From Parapedobacter tibetensis (lineage in GTDB: Bacteria; Bacteroidota; Bacteroidia; Sphingobacteriales; Sphingobacteriaceae): a stretch of DNA of 64,000 nucleotides. Location of the stretch: positions 124,001 to 188,000 of the forward strand of contig NZ_JAMXBE010000004.1 of NCBI RefSeq assembly GCF_024704835.1, written 5' to 3'. Shown in pieces: positions 8,202 to 16,879 of the stretch (the stretch's first letter is position 1; each line of letters opens with the position of its first letter). The translations under genes were made by a program, and so were the position numbers. The notes beneath the pieces are model-generated. The model was not told where the DNA came from and made no database searches. It was given only the letters and a program-made list of their open reading frames with translations.

Positions 8202-9566
8202 TCACTCAATCCCATACTTTTCCATTTTATTATACAGGGTCTTACGGTCTATATTGAGCATTTGCGCCGCTTTACTCTTGTTATACTTAGCTTTTTGCAA
8301 CACATCCATGATCAATTTACGCTCATGCGCCTCACTATGCAAGCGTAGATCGGGATTATTACTAGGTGGCGTTGCTTCGGGCCTCTCTTGGTTCCTTATG
8401 GCAAACACCATTTCTTCAGGCAAAGCCGATGCCTCCGCAATGGAATTTGGCGAAAGTAACACCATGCGCTTGATTACATTCTTGAGCTCTCTGAGGTTGC
8501 CTGGCCAATCGTAGGTTTCGAATATTTCCTTTACCTCATCCGATAGTCCAAGCACTTTCCGACCCAACTCTTCATTGGCACGATCCACAAAAAAATCAAC
8601 GAATTGCTGAAAATCATCTCGCCGGTCACGGAGGGCAGGAACAATGACTTCAAACTCATTGATCCGGTGGTAAAGGTCTTCCCTAAACTTACCTGTACCC
8701 AATAGATCCTCATTTGTGGCTGCTATAACCCGCACATCTACATTGATGGTTTTATTGGCGCCCACCGGTTGGATCACTTTCTCCTGCAAAGCCCGGAGTA
8801 ACTTTACTTGCACATCATATGTGAGATTGCCTATTTCATCGAGAAATAGGGTTCCGCCCGATGCTTCCACAAATTGCCCTATCTTATCGTTCAAGGCGCC
8901 GGTGAAAGAACCTTTGATATGGCCAAAAAGCTCGCTGGATGCCAATTCCTTGGAAAGGGTACCGCAGTCGATGGAAACAAACGGTTTGTCCGCCCTTTTA
9001 CTCATCCGATGGATGGACCGGGCCACATATTCTTTGCCGGTACCGCTCTCGCCACGGATGAGTACAGACATATCCGTAGGCGCCACCAATGCAATATATT
9101 CATGGAGCTTCCGAGCCACAGGGCTGCTGCCTTCCACAAAATCCATCTTTGCTGTATTTTCTCGCGTGGCTTTCGTGTGTGAAACAATATACCCTTTTTC
9201 GGCTGACTTGCCCTCCAATGCCTCATTCACCACCATCAGCAATTCATCCGGGTTTACGGGTTTAGTGATGTAATCAAATACCCCTTGACGGATGGCTTTC
9301 ACCGCAGTGCGGACGTCATTAAAGCTGGTCATGATAATCGAGGGAATAACCTTGCCTTGCTTGCGAAGTGCTTCTAAAACATCCAGCCCGATGCCGTCTC
9401 CCAATCGGTAGTCCAACAAAATCAAGTGGAATGTTTCATTTTTAATGGCTTCTATCCCACTTTTTACACTATATTTTACAACCACTTCAAACCCCTTTTT
9501 CTTTAGGAAGTTTTCAAGAATCGCGGCAAACGTGGTATCGTCTTCTACCAACAGAATATTGGCCAT
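8202..9566 (-). CDS. Sigma-54-dependent response regulator (NtrC family)
   Basis: This 454-residue protein has three domains. The N-terminal receiver carries a phospho-acceptor Asp in LLDYRLGDG. The central AAA+ sigma-54 interaction domain has Walker A GESGTGKE, the sigma-54 loop as GSFTGA in place of GAFTGA, and Walker B LFLDEIGNL. The Fis-type C-terminal HTH includes NKSKAAQMLNIDRKTLYNKM. It would activate sigma-54 promoters when phosphorylated. No histidine kinase is adjacent, so it is an orphan here. Its position just ahead of the FAH gene may mean it shares a transcript; regulatory targets cannot be told. Confidence 0.92.
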   Translation of the reverse strand: MANILLVEDDTTFAAILENFLKKKGFEVVVKYSVKSGIEAIKNETFHLILLDYRLGDGIGLDVLEALRKQGKVIPSIIMTSFNDVRTAVKAIRQGVFDYITKPVNPDELLMVVNEALEGKSAEKGYIVSHTKATRENTAKMDFVEGSSPVARKLHEYIALVAPTDMSVLIRGESGTGKEYVARSIHRMSKRADKPFVSIDCGTLSKELASSELFGHIKGSFTGALNDKIGQFVEASGGTLFLDEIGNLTYDVQVKLLRALQEKVIQPVGANKTINVDVRVIAATNEDLLGTGKFREDLYHRINEFEVIVPALRDRRDDFQQFVDFFVDRANEELGRKVLGLSDEVKEIFETYDWPGNLRELKNVIKRMVLLSPNSIAEASALPEEMVFAIRNQERPEATPPSNNPDLRLHSEAHERKLIMDVLQKAKYNKSKAAQMLNIDRKTLYNKMEKYGIE

Positions 9567-9651
9567 GGGTCAATGATTAAAAAGTTGAGTGTATGTCTTA
9601 GTTATCGAACGGTCAAAGCCTGTTTTTATTTTACGTGTGGGGTATTACCTT

Positions 9652-10935
9652 TTAACGGCTACTCGCGCTTTCCATATTATAAATGATTGCAGATGCAAAA
9701 TCACTTGTCTTCAACAATTTGCCGTCCTCCATTTGGTTAAAAAAGTCAATGGTGACGGCCTTTTGCAAAATCGTTTCCTGCAATGCGGCAACGATAAGGG
9801 AAGCAGCCTCGTTCCATCCAATATATTCAAGCAACATCACCCCACTGAGAATTATGGATGAAGGATTCATGCTGTCTGTATCCGCAAACCGAGGAGCTGT
9901 ACCGTGCGTCGCTTCAAATACGGCATGACCAGTCTTGTAGTTGATGTTGGCGCCTGGAGCGATCCCAATGCCACCCACAATGGCCGCCAATGCATCAGAA
10001 ATGTAATCCCCGTTCAGGTTCAATGTGGCAATAACGGAATAATCTTTAGGATTCAGCAATATTTGTTGCAAAAAATTATCTGCAATGACATCCTTGATAA
10101 TGATTTTACCGTTGCGCTGGGCTTCCTTGAGCGCTGTATTAGCTTGCTGCTCACCTACAGCCACCTTTGTTTTTTCCCATTGCGCCCATGTGTAGGTATG
10201 GTCGGCAAATTCGGTTTCGGCTACTTCATACCCCCAGTTTTTAAATGCACCCTCGGTATATTTCATAATATTTCCCTTGTGTACTAAAGTGACCGAAGGA
10301 AATCCATGGAAAATGGCATGTTCGATGGCCGACCTAACCAATCGTTTGGATCCTTTTTCGGAAACCGTTTTAATACCAATGGCCGTGCCTTCCGTGAAAT
10401 CGTAATCTACCGCCATTTCCTTTCTCAGGAAGTCCTTTACCCGTGTGCCGTCAGCCGAGCCCGCGGCAAATTCGATACCGGTGTAGATATCTTCCGTATT
10501 TTCCCTAAAAATGACCATGTTTACATATTCAGGGTGTTTCACAGGCGAAGGTACACCTTCAAACCATCGAGTTGGTCGTTGGCAGACATACAGGTCGAGG
10601 GCCTTCCGAATTGCTACATTGAGCGAACGTATCCCCTCGCCTATTGGCGTAGTCAACGGCCCCTTAATGGCCACAAGGTGTTCCCTTATGGTAGCTAAGG
10701 TCTCACTGGGGAGCCATTCACCAGTCTGTTGGTAAGCTTTTTCACCTGCGAATACTTCCAGCCAATTCACTTTGCGCACTCCAGCATAAGCCTTTTCCAC
10801 GGCAGCATCAAATACCCTCACAGAGGCGCGCCAAATGTCTGGTCCAATGCCATCCCCTATAATGAATGGGATTTCCACATGATCTGGCACATCCAACGTC
10901 CCATCATGTTTCTTCGTTATTTTTCTAATTGCCAT
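9652..10935 (-). CDS. icd: NADP-dependent isocitrate dehydrogenase
   Basis: This 427-residue TCA-cycle enzyme performs oxidative decarboxylation of isocitrate to 2-oxoglutarate. The start at 10935 (MAIRKITKK) was chosen because the longer frame would run into the upstream antiporter gene; this leaves a 7-bp gap. Landmarks are [11 protein letters not shown] near the N-terminus, the isocitrate-binding serine segment [23 protein letters not shown], and the metal-binding Asp in NLNGDYISD. The GTAPRFA segment near the cofactor site is typical of the prokaryotic NADP homodimer class. Confidence 0.94.
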   Translation of the reverse strand: MAIRKITKKHDGTLDVPDHVEIPFIIGDGIGPDIWRASVRVFDAAVEKAYAGVRKVNWLEVFAGEKAYQQTGEWLPSETLATIREHLVAIKGPLTTPIGEGIRSLNVAIRKALDLYVCQRPTRWFEGVPSPVKHPEYVNMVIFRENTEDIYTGIEFAAGSADGTRVKDFLRKEMAVDYDFTEGTAIGIKTVSEKGSKRLVRSAIEHAIFHGFPSVTLVHKGNIMKYTEGAFKNWGYEVAETEFADHTYTWAQWEKTKVAVGEQQANTALKEAQRNGKIIIKDVIADNFLQQILLNPKDYSVIATLNLNGDYISDALAAIVGGIGIAPGANINYKTGHAVFEATHGTAPRFADTDSMNPSSIILSGVMLLEYIGWNEAASLIVAALQETILQKAVTIDFFNQMEDGKLLKTSDFASAIIYNMESASSR

Positions 10936-10942
10936 GAGGTTA

Positions 10943-13075
10943 TCAATGTTTACCTTTAGTAAATATGTTACCAATTCCTCTACCTATGCGCTGGAATATC
11001 GGTGTGGTAGGTACTTCTTCAAATTCATCAAGGGAGTGCCCGCTCCTCCTTTTTGGAAATACCAAGATGCGATTATATTGGTTGTATACTTTTCCTAGTT
11101 TTTTAGGTATTCTGTCAAAAGAATGCCGGTATGATACGCCACCTTGCCTTGCGGAAACAAATACAATAAGGTCATTATCTTTTACAAATTCTCGCAATCC
11201 GGTCAGATCATCCCATTCGTCATAATTAGCAAACAACACCTTGGTGTTGGTTTTGTTTCGTTTCATATATTCGGTTAAGGCTTTCTTAGTCCGCATGTCG
11301 CAGACATATAGGATGGGCATACTCAGTTCACCTGAAAGCCGCAACACTTTTTCTATGCAATAATCAAAGCCAAGTTCAGATTCGGATAGCGGGGGGCAGA
11401 ATAACACAAGACGTTTTTGCAGCACCAACGGTTTTTCCACATGGCACATAAATAGATTCGTGTCGGTTTGGTTCAGGATACTTTCTGTCTTTTCCCCTAC
11501 CATTTTCTCAATGATGCCGGGCCTACTGGGCCATCCTAACAAGATGCCGTCTGCCCCTACTTCACGCGCCGCTCTACTGATGCCATTAGCGATATTATGG
11601 TCTATGGTGGCCATCATGCTTACTTCCGTTTCACTACCTGAAGCATATTTCGCTGTGGAATCAAGGTTCTTCCGTGCCCGCTGTAGGTTTTGCTCAGCCT
11701 GCTCATTATTGGGCACTACCGTCAATACCGTAACGGGGTGTGGCGATTGCTTGCTTTTGATCAATATGGCGAAATCCAGTAAGGATTCCATGTTGTTCAA
11801 ATTGGCGATAGGTAGCACCAATTGTTCTTCTTTGGCTATATCTCGTTTAGTAGAGATAATATCCTGTTCACCAGCCACGACGATTTTCTTCGATGCGGAT
11901 TCCGTAACGAGTGAAGCTACAATACAGCTTACCAAAATCAATAAGATTGTCCCGTTCAGCGCATTTTCACCGATAATACCATATTCATGGCCTACCATAA
12001 TAATGGCCAACGTAGCTGCTGCATGCGCACCGCTTAGCCCATAAATGACCTGTCTTTGGGTATTTGAATAGCGAAAAAACAGCTGGGTGATGAAAGCTGC
12101 ACTCCACTTACTGAACATAGAAATCCCTATCAGTGTCCCCGCAATGATCAAAGCGTCTCGGCTCTCTATGAGTATCCTCATGTCCACAATCATGCCCACA
12201 CTGATCAAGAAAAAAGGAATGAAAATTGCATTTCCTATAAATTCTATTCTATTCATCAATGCGGATGAATGGGGAATAAGTCTATTAAGTGCGAGCCCGG
12301 CCAAGAATGCTCCAATGATTGGTTCCAAACCGCATAACTCTGAAAGGAATGCGGCAAAGAATACCACTGAAAGGACAAAAATATAATGTGATGTCTTTTC
12401 GCTTTCAATTTTTTCGAAAAACCATTTGGCCACACGGGGTATAACGCCGAACATGATGAACAGAAAAGCAGCAAAGGAAATTCCAAATTCTAACCAAAAC
12501 TGTTGATTCAAATTGTCATAAAATGCTGCTACTATCACAGCGAGTATAACCAATACGGCTGTGTCAGTCAAAATTGTTCCGCCAATAGCAATCGCTACCG
12601 CTTCATTCTTGGAAATTCCATATTTATTTACGATGGGATAGGCTACCAATGTATGCGTTGCTAGCATACTGGCTATTAAAATGCTTGGCACCTCATCATA
12701 GCCAAGCAAATAGTAACATGTTGGATAGCCCACGGCAATGGGAACCGAAAACGTGAAAAAACCAAACAGGATGCTCTTATGCCGTGTCTTCCGAAATTCG
12801 TTCATATCCAATTCCAACCCGGCAATAAACATGATATAAAGCAAGCCAATGGTTGAAAAAAGGTCTACCGCCGAATTTTTTTCAAGCAAGTTCAACCCAT
12901 TCGGGCCGATTGCTACGCCAGATAGGATAAGACCGATAATGCCTGGTATCTTAATCCTGCGAAGCAAAATGGGAGACAAAAGGATAATGAAAAGTATAAG
13001 TGAAAAGATAAGCACGGGGTTGCTCAATGGCGTTTCAAACGCATGGCTTAAATGGTCGAAAATACTATTGGCCAT
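10943..13075 (-). CDS. Cation:proton antiporter (CPA2 family) with C-terminal cytoplasmic region
   Basis: This 710-residue membrane protein has an N-terminal Na+/H+ exchanger domain of about twelve hydrophobic segments (residues about 20-400). It is followed by about 300 soluble residues that resemble one or two universal-stress-like folds ([37 protein letters not shown]). The segment [15 protein letters not shown] and the paired helices with acidic residues fit the KefB/NapA-like CPA2 exchangers. It probably exchanges Na+ or K+ for H+ at the inner membrane. The stop lies 7 bp before icd, so the two genes are likely co-transcribed, an odd pairing. Confidence 0.87.
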   Translation of the reverse strand: MANSIFDHLSHAFETPLSNPVLIFSLILFIILLSPILLRRIKIPGIIGLILSGVAIGPNGLNLLEKNSAVDLFSTIGLLYIMFIAGLELDMNEFRKTRHKSILFGFFTFSVPIAVGYPTCYYLLGYDEVPSILIASMLATHTLVAYPIVNKYGISKNEAVAIAIGGTILTDTAVLVILAVIVAAFYDNLNQQFWLEFGISFAAFLFIMFGVIPRVAKWFFEKIESEKTSHYIFVLSVVFFAAFLSELCGLEPIIGAFLAGLALNRLIPHSSALMNRIEFIGNAIFIPFFLISVGMIVDMRILIESRDALIIAGTLIGISMFSKWSAAFITQLFFRYSNTQRQVIYGLSGAHAAATLAIIMVGHEYGIIGENALNGTILLILVSCIVASLVTESASKKIVVAGEQDIISTKRDIAKEEQLVLPIANLNNMESLLDFAILIKSKQSPHPVTVLTVVPNNEQAEQNLQRARKNLDSTAKYASGSETEVSMMATIDHNIANGISRAAREVGADGILLGWPSRPGIIEKMVGEKTESILNQTDTNLFMCHVEKPLVLQKRLVLFCPPLSESELGFDYCIEKVLRLSGELSMPILYVCDMRTKKALTEYMKRNKTNTKVLFANYDEWDDLTGLREFVKDNDLIVFVSARQGGVSYRHSFDRIPKKLGKVYNQYNRILVFPKRRSGHSLDEFEEVPTTPIFQRIGRGIGNIFTKGKH

Positions 13076-13122
13076 AAAATTACTTTAATACATTCGTTTA
13101 CGTCATTCACTTAAGCTTGCCT

Positions 13123-13130
13123 CAAAGATA
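13123..13130 (-). promoter_or_regulatory. Candidate -7 element of the antiporter-icd operon
   Basis: The minus strand reads TATCTTTG, identical to the -7 boxes at 39795-39802, 61726-61733 and 27273-27280. It is 48 bp before the antiporter start. No good TTG is found 19-21 bp upstream, which lowers confidence. Confidence 0.42.
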
Positions 13131-13177
13131 GCAAAATAAGCCGTTTTAGTGGGTTCCTTAGCTAAAAATTCGTTGAC

Positions 13178-14398
13178 TTATCGGAATTGGATGGCTTTGA
13201 TGGGACTAATTCTGCTGATGAGGTATGATGGAATCAACAAGACAATCAACGCGATGATGGCTATTCCAATATTGAGCAGAACGACTTCAAAGGCATTGAT
13301 ACTTACGGGAATATAGGACACATAATAAGATGCTTCATCCAGCTTGAAATAATGTGTGTGGCTTTGGAAAAAATAGAAACCCAACCCCAAGGCATTGCCA
13401 AATAACAATCCTAAGCCAATTAAGTAGGTTGCATTGTATAAAAACACACTCCGGATACCCCCGTCTGTATAACCCAGGGCCTTCAAGACACCGATCATGG
13501 AGGTACGCTCCAAGATGATGATCAGCAATGCAGATACCATATTCACTACAGCTACCACCATCATCAAGATCAGAATAACCACCGTGTTGACATCCAACAA
13601 ATCCAACCATTTAAATATCTCAGGCAATTGGTCTCTCACATTAACGGCATCTACCTCTATAGGCAATACATCTTGTATCTCTTCAGTAAGTTCGTATAAT
13701 TTCCCGAAGTCGTCAATGGACACTTCATATCCACCCACTTCGCTTTCACTCCAGTCGTTCAGCCTCCTAATTAATGGAAGGGCCCCGATTACATATACCT
13801 TATCGAGTTCTTCTGCTCCAGTATGGTAGATGCCTTTCAGTTGGAATTTGCGCGGCCTAATGCGTTCCTGCACGAAATACATGATAAAATCGTCATCCAC
13901 GGAAAGATTCAGCCGACTGGCTGTATATTGGGATACCAAGATTTGACCGATGGCCTTTGTACTGTCTGAAAAATCAATCGCATGCCCAGCAACCAGCACA
14001 TCTTCTATGAAACGCTGATTATAGGTTGAATCTATCCCCTTGAACAATACCCCCTCTACCTCGTCGTTCACATTGATGATACCTGCTTTTGTCGCATAGT
14101 ACTGGATTGACGACACTCCCTTTATATCCTTCAATTCCGCCATTTTATCTGGTTTCAGTCGGAAAGGTGAATATTCATACGATGCATTCAGGTCATATTT
14201 ATTCAGGGTGATATCTCCAAAGAAACCGCGTTGTTTAGTCGTTACTTCAGCCTTAAATCCTTTGAGTACCGCAATGGAAAGCATCATGGCGGCTACACCA
14301 AGCGCGATGGCCCCGATAGCCACGCGTACGATGAGCTTGGAGAATGTTCGTTTGCCACTAATGGCAATCCTTTTCGCTAAAAAATAAGGGAAGTTCAA
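13178..14398 (-). CDS. ABC transporter permease, FtsX/LolC-LolE type
   Basis: This 406-residue protein starts with a transmembrane helix at about 22-45 (VRVAIGAIALGVAAMMLSIA) and continues with a large periplasmic MacB-PCD-like domain. Three C-terminal hydrophobic segments (from about residue 270) follow, the FtsX domain. The topology matches lipoprotein-releasing system permeases that extract lipoproteins from the inner membrane. No ATPase gene is adjacent. It ends in the motif SRISPIKAIQFR, a usual FtsX C-terminus. The function as lipoprotein release is inferred from the family. Confidence 0.87.
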   Translation of the reverse strand: MNFPYFLAKRIAISGKRTFSKLIVRVAIGAIALGVAAMMLSIAVLKGFKAEVTTKQRGFFGDITLNKYDLNASYEYSPFRLKPDKMAELKDIKGVSSIQYYATKAGIINVNDEVEGVLFKGIDSTYNQRFIEDVLVAGHAIDFSDSTKAIGQILVSQYTASRLNLSVDDDFIMYFVQERIRPRKFQLKGIYHTGAEELDKVYVIGALPLIRRLNDWSESEVGGYEVSIDDFGKLYELTEEIQDVLPIEVDAVNVRDQLPEIFKWLDLLDVNTVVILILMMVVAVVNMVSALLIIILERTSMIGVLKALGYTDGGIRSVFLYNATYLIGLGLLFGNALGLGFYFFQSHTHYFKLDEASYYVSYIPVSINAFEVVLLNIGIAIIALIVLLIPSYLISRISPIKAIQFR

Positions 14399-14460
14399 GC
14401 CTTTCGATATAATTTGTACCTTCGCAAAGGTAAGGAATAGTTAAGTAAATTGAATGGAAT

Positions 14461-14501
14461 GAAACACAGATATACATGGATTGCACAGATTTTCCACCGA
14501 T
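14461..14501 (-). repeat. Dispersed intergenic repeat, copy 1
   Basis: Read on the minus strand this stretch starts ATCGGTGGAAAATCTGTG and continues CAATCC, TGT and ATCTGTG. It aligns with 22884-22920 on the plus strand and partly with 61691-61708 on the minus strand. It lies in the 184-bp gap between the FtsX-type gene and fmt. Such 'ATCAGTG..ATCTGTG' stretches are frequent between genes of Bacteroidota genomes, from general knowledge. Confidence 0.5.
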
Positions 14502-14582
14502 ATTCCTTTTAATTTTGGGGGAATCATCCATGTATACCCACACAATACCAGCATCGTCCGTTCTATCAAATAAAATAGAAAT

Positions 14583-15500
14583 ATGCGTATCATCTTCATG
14601 GGCACACCCGAATTTGCCGTGGCATCGTTAGCTGCACTGATTGAGGAGGGAAAGCACATTGTTGCGGTGGTTACGGCACCCGACAAGCCAGCTGGACGAG
14701 GGCAAAGACTGCACCAATCGGCTGTAAAGCAATATGCAACAACACAAGGCATTCCCGTATTGCAGCCGGAAAAGTTGCGGAATACAGAGTTTTTAGCCAA
14801 ACTACGATTATTTGCAGCTGATTTACAGGTGGTGGTAGCTTTCCGTATGTTGCCCGAAGTGGTTTGGGACATGCCCCCTTTGGGAACCGTCAATCTACAT
14901 GCTTCCCTCCTGCCCCAATATCGGGGAGCTGCACCTATCAACCATGCCATCATCAATGGGGACACTGAAAGCGGTGTCAGCACCTTCCTTCTACGACATG
15001 AAATCGACACCGGCAACATCCTGTTTTCGGAAAAGGTGGAGATCGGGCCAAATGATACGGCGGGCGACCTACATGACAAACTAATGGTTGTTGGGGCGGA
15101 TTTATTGGTCAAGACCGTAAAGGCCATAGCGGAAGGTAAAACGAATCCCATCCCGCAGGAACGCGTAGTGAGGGATGGAGAGCTTAAACATGCGCCAAAA
15201 ATTTTTAAAGAGGATTGCCTGATAGATTGGCATAAGCCTGTTGGCCAAGTGTATAATTTGATCAGGGGACTCAGCCCCTATCCTGCCGCATACACATTGT
15301 TGGAAGGAAAGACATTAAAGCTCATCAAAGCGGATATGGAAGTAGCGACAATGCAACATGCACCGGGCACTTTTCACACGGATGGTAAATCGTTTTTGAA
15401 ATTTGCCTGTCTAGATGGTTATATAAATGTCCAGGAATTGCAACTTGAAGGCAAACGGAGGATGGGTGTGGAGGAGTTTCTCAGAGGATATCGGTTTTAA
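14583..15500 (+). CDS. fmt: Methionyl-tRNA formyltransferase
   Basis: This 305-residue protein formylates initiator Met-tRNA using 10-formyl-THF. The formyltransferase signature HASLLPQYRGAAPINHAI is present, with the catalytic Asn/His/Asp set (N-L-H-A-S and DTGNI regions). The C-terminal OB-like tRNA-binding domain runs from about residue 205. The start is at MRIIFMGTPEFA, a canonical Fmt N-terminus. A TAATTTTG box at 14510-14517 is a candidate -7 element. The usual neighbour def is not here. Confidence 0.95.
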   Translation: MRIIFMGTPEFAVASLAALIEEGKHIVAVVTAPDKPAGRGQRLHQSAVKQYATTQGIPVLQPEKLRNTEFLAKLRLFAADLQVVVAFRMLPEVVWDMPPLGTVNLHASLLPQYRGAAPINHAIINGDTESGVSTFLLRHEIDTGNILFSEKVEIGPNDTAGDLHDKLMVVGADLLVKTVKAIAEGKTNPIPQERVVRDGELKHAPKIFKEDCLIDWHKPVGQVYNLIRGLSPYPAAYTLLEGKTLKLIKADMEVATMQHAPGTFHTDGKSFLKFACLDGYINVQELQLEGKRRMGVEEFLRGYRF

Positions 15501-15718
15501 ATAGTTAACCTATTGCCGGCATTATCATCTCTAGGGTTGTGATAACACAACGCCAAATGGCTGATTTTTCATCTATTGCTTATTATTTTCCGTTTATTGA
15601 TTCATTTTGAATATGTTAAGTCAATTAGATTAAAGTTGTTCTGTCACAATTATTTCATAATCATGGCACAAATATATACTACAAACACTCGTATAACAAT
15701 CCAATTATCTTATTAACA

Positions 15719-15808
15719 ATGCTTTACGATGATATATTACCACATTTGCTAAAAGCTGCCAAAAACTACTTTGGAACGCTTTTTGATGGTGTTAAGTGCG
15801 CAAAATAA
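15719..15808 (+). CDS. Possible 29-residue peptide upstream of rpoD
   Basis: The frame starts at ATG 15719 and stops at TAA 15806-15808. The peptide reads MLYDDILPHLL then KAAKNYFGTLFDGVK and ends CAK. It has a balanced, amphipathic composition in an otherwise AT-rich spacer. There is no recognisable family and no ribosome binding site, so this may be chance. Confidence 0.15.
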   Translation: MLYDDILPHLLKAAKNYFGTLFDGVKCAK

Positions 15809-15876
15809 TCTGATAATTTCCTCAAAATCAGACAACTTTTTCCCCACAATACAGTTATATGTAGTAGAAAATTTTG

Positions 15877-15884
15877 TAGTTTTG
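15877..15884 (+). promoter_or_regulatory. Candidate -7 element of rpoD
   Basis: TAGTTTTG fits TAnnTTTG and is 37 bp before the rpoD start codon. At the -33 position only GTTA is found, a poor match, so the assignment rests on the -7 box and position. Confidence 0.45.
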
Positions 15885-15920
15885 CAAACTTTTTAGGAAG
15901 AAAGGCACTTAATTGATTCA

Positions 15921-16781
15921 ATGAGACAGCTCAAAATTACACAATCCATTACCAATCGGGAATCGCAGTCGTTAGATAAATACCTGCACGAGATTGGTAA
16001 AGTAGACTTAATCACAGCCGAAGAAGAGGTTATCCTCGCCCAAAAAATACGGGAAGGTGACCAAGCGGCATTGGAACGTTTGACCAAAACCAATTTGCGT
16101 TTTGTGGTATCCGTGGCCAAACAATACCAAAACCAAGGGCTTACGCTTGGTGACTTGATTAATGAGGGAAACCTTGGCTTAATCAAAGCGGCAAAGCGAT
16201 TCGATGAGACCAAGGGCTTTAAGTTCATTTCATATGCCGTGTGGTGGATTCGTCAGTCCATCCTGCAGGCGATTGCCGAGCAATCGCGTATTGTTCGTTT
16301 GCCCCTAAACCAAGTGGGTTCGTTGAGCAAAATCAGCAAGGCTTTTTCCAAATTGGAGCAGGAGTATGAACGTGAACCTTCACCTGAGGAATTGGCAGAT
16401 ATCTTGGAGACAACGGTAGACAAGGTGTCCGATACATTGAGTAATTCCGGTCGCCATGTATCCATGGACGCACCTTTCGTACAAGGTGAGGAAAACACCT
16501 TGTTGGATGTCTTGGAAAACAGTGATCCGGATACAGATAGCTCCTTAATCGATGAATCGCTTTCAGAGGAAATCAAACGTTCTTTGGCTACATTGACGGA
16601 AAGAGAGCGCGAGATTATCGTGTTGTTCTTTGGCCTTGGTTCTAATCATCAGCTATCGTTGGAGGAAATCGGTGAAAAGTTCAACCTTACTCGTGAGCGA
16701 GTGCGCCAGATCAAAGATAAGGCCCTGCAACGGCTTCGTCATACTTCACGTAGCCGCATATTGAAATCTTATTTAGGCTAA
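15921..16781 (+). CDS. rpoD: Primary RNA polymerase sigma factor, RpoD/SigA family
   Basis: This 286-residue sigma-70 protein begins [19 protein letters not shown], the typical N-terminus of the short Bacteroidota housekeeping sigma factor without region 1.1. Region 2 contains [26 protein letters not shown] and AVWWIRQSI, the -10 recognition helix. Region 4.2 contains [10 protein letters not shown] then [15 protein letters not shown], the -35 HTH. This protein should recognise the TTTG-N19-TAnnTTTG promoters annotated throughout the window. The gene is monocistronic and ends at a bidirectional hairpin. Confidence 0.95.
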   Translation: MRQLKITQSITNRESQSLDKYLHEIGKVDLITAEEEVILAQKIREGDQAALERLTKTNLRFVVSVAKQYQNQGLTLGDLINEGNLGLIKAAKRFDETKGFKFISYAVWWIRQSILQAIAEQSRIVRLPLNQVGSLSKISKAFSKLEQEYEREPSPEELADILETTVDKVSDTLSNSGRHVSMDAPFVQGEENTLLDVLENSDPDTDSSLIDESLSEEIKRSLATLTEREREIIVLFFGLGSNHQLSLEEIGEKFNLTRERVRQIKDKALQRLRHTSRSRILKSYLG

Positions 16782-16811
16782 TTGATTATATTATAGCCAT
16801 AATGCAATAAA

Positions 16812-16854
16812 AAACCTCATAGGTTTACGCAAATGTGAAAAACCTATGAGGTTT
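16812..16854. terminator. Bidirectional terminator between rpoD and M16 peptidase gene
   Basis: AAACCTCATAGGTTT (16812-16826) and AAACCTATGAGGTTT (16840-16854) form a perfect 15-bp stem with a 13-nt loop between convergent genes. A-rich sequence on one side and T-rich sequence on the other would serve termination in both directions. It has the same stem as the hairpin at 38629-38682. Confidence 0.8.
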
Positions 16855-16879
16855 CTTTCTTATTATTGATCAGGTGCTA

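Larger units (their letters stand above)
15501..15920. other. Gene-poor 420-bp region upstream of rpoD
   Basis: This AT-rich stretch has no long reading frame. Its content is a small open frame at 15719-15808 (29 codons, MLYDDILPHLL...) and a -7-like element TAGTTTTG at 15877-15884 directly before rpoD. No terminator hairpin with a clear T-tract was found after fmt. The region probably holds several rpoD promoters. Confidence 0.5.

Noticed and set aside
14441-15151. 236-codon minus-strand frame over fmt
   Set aside because: Antisense shadow of fmt with Ser/Arg-rich composition; fmt is clearly the real gene.
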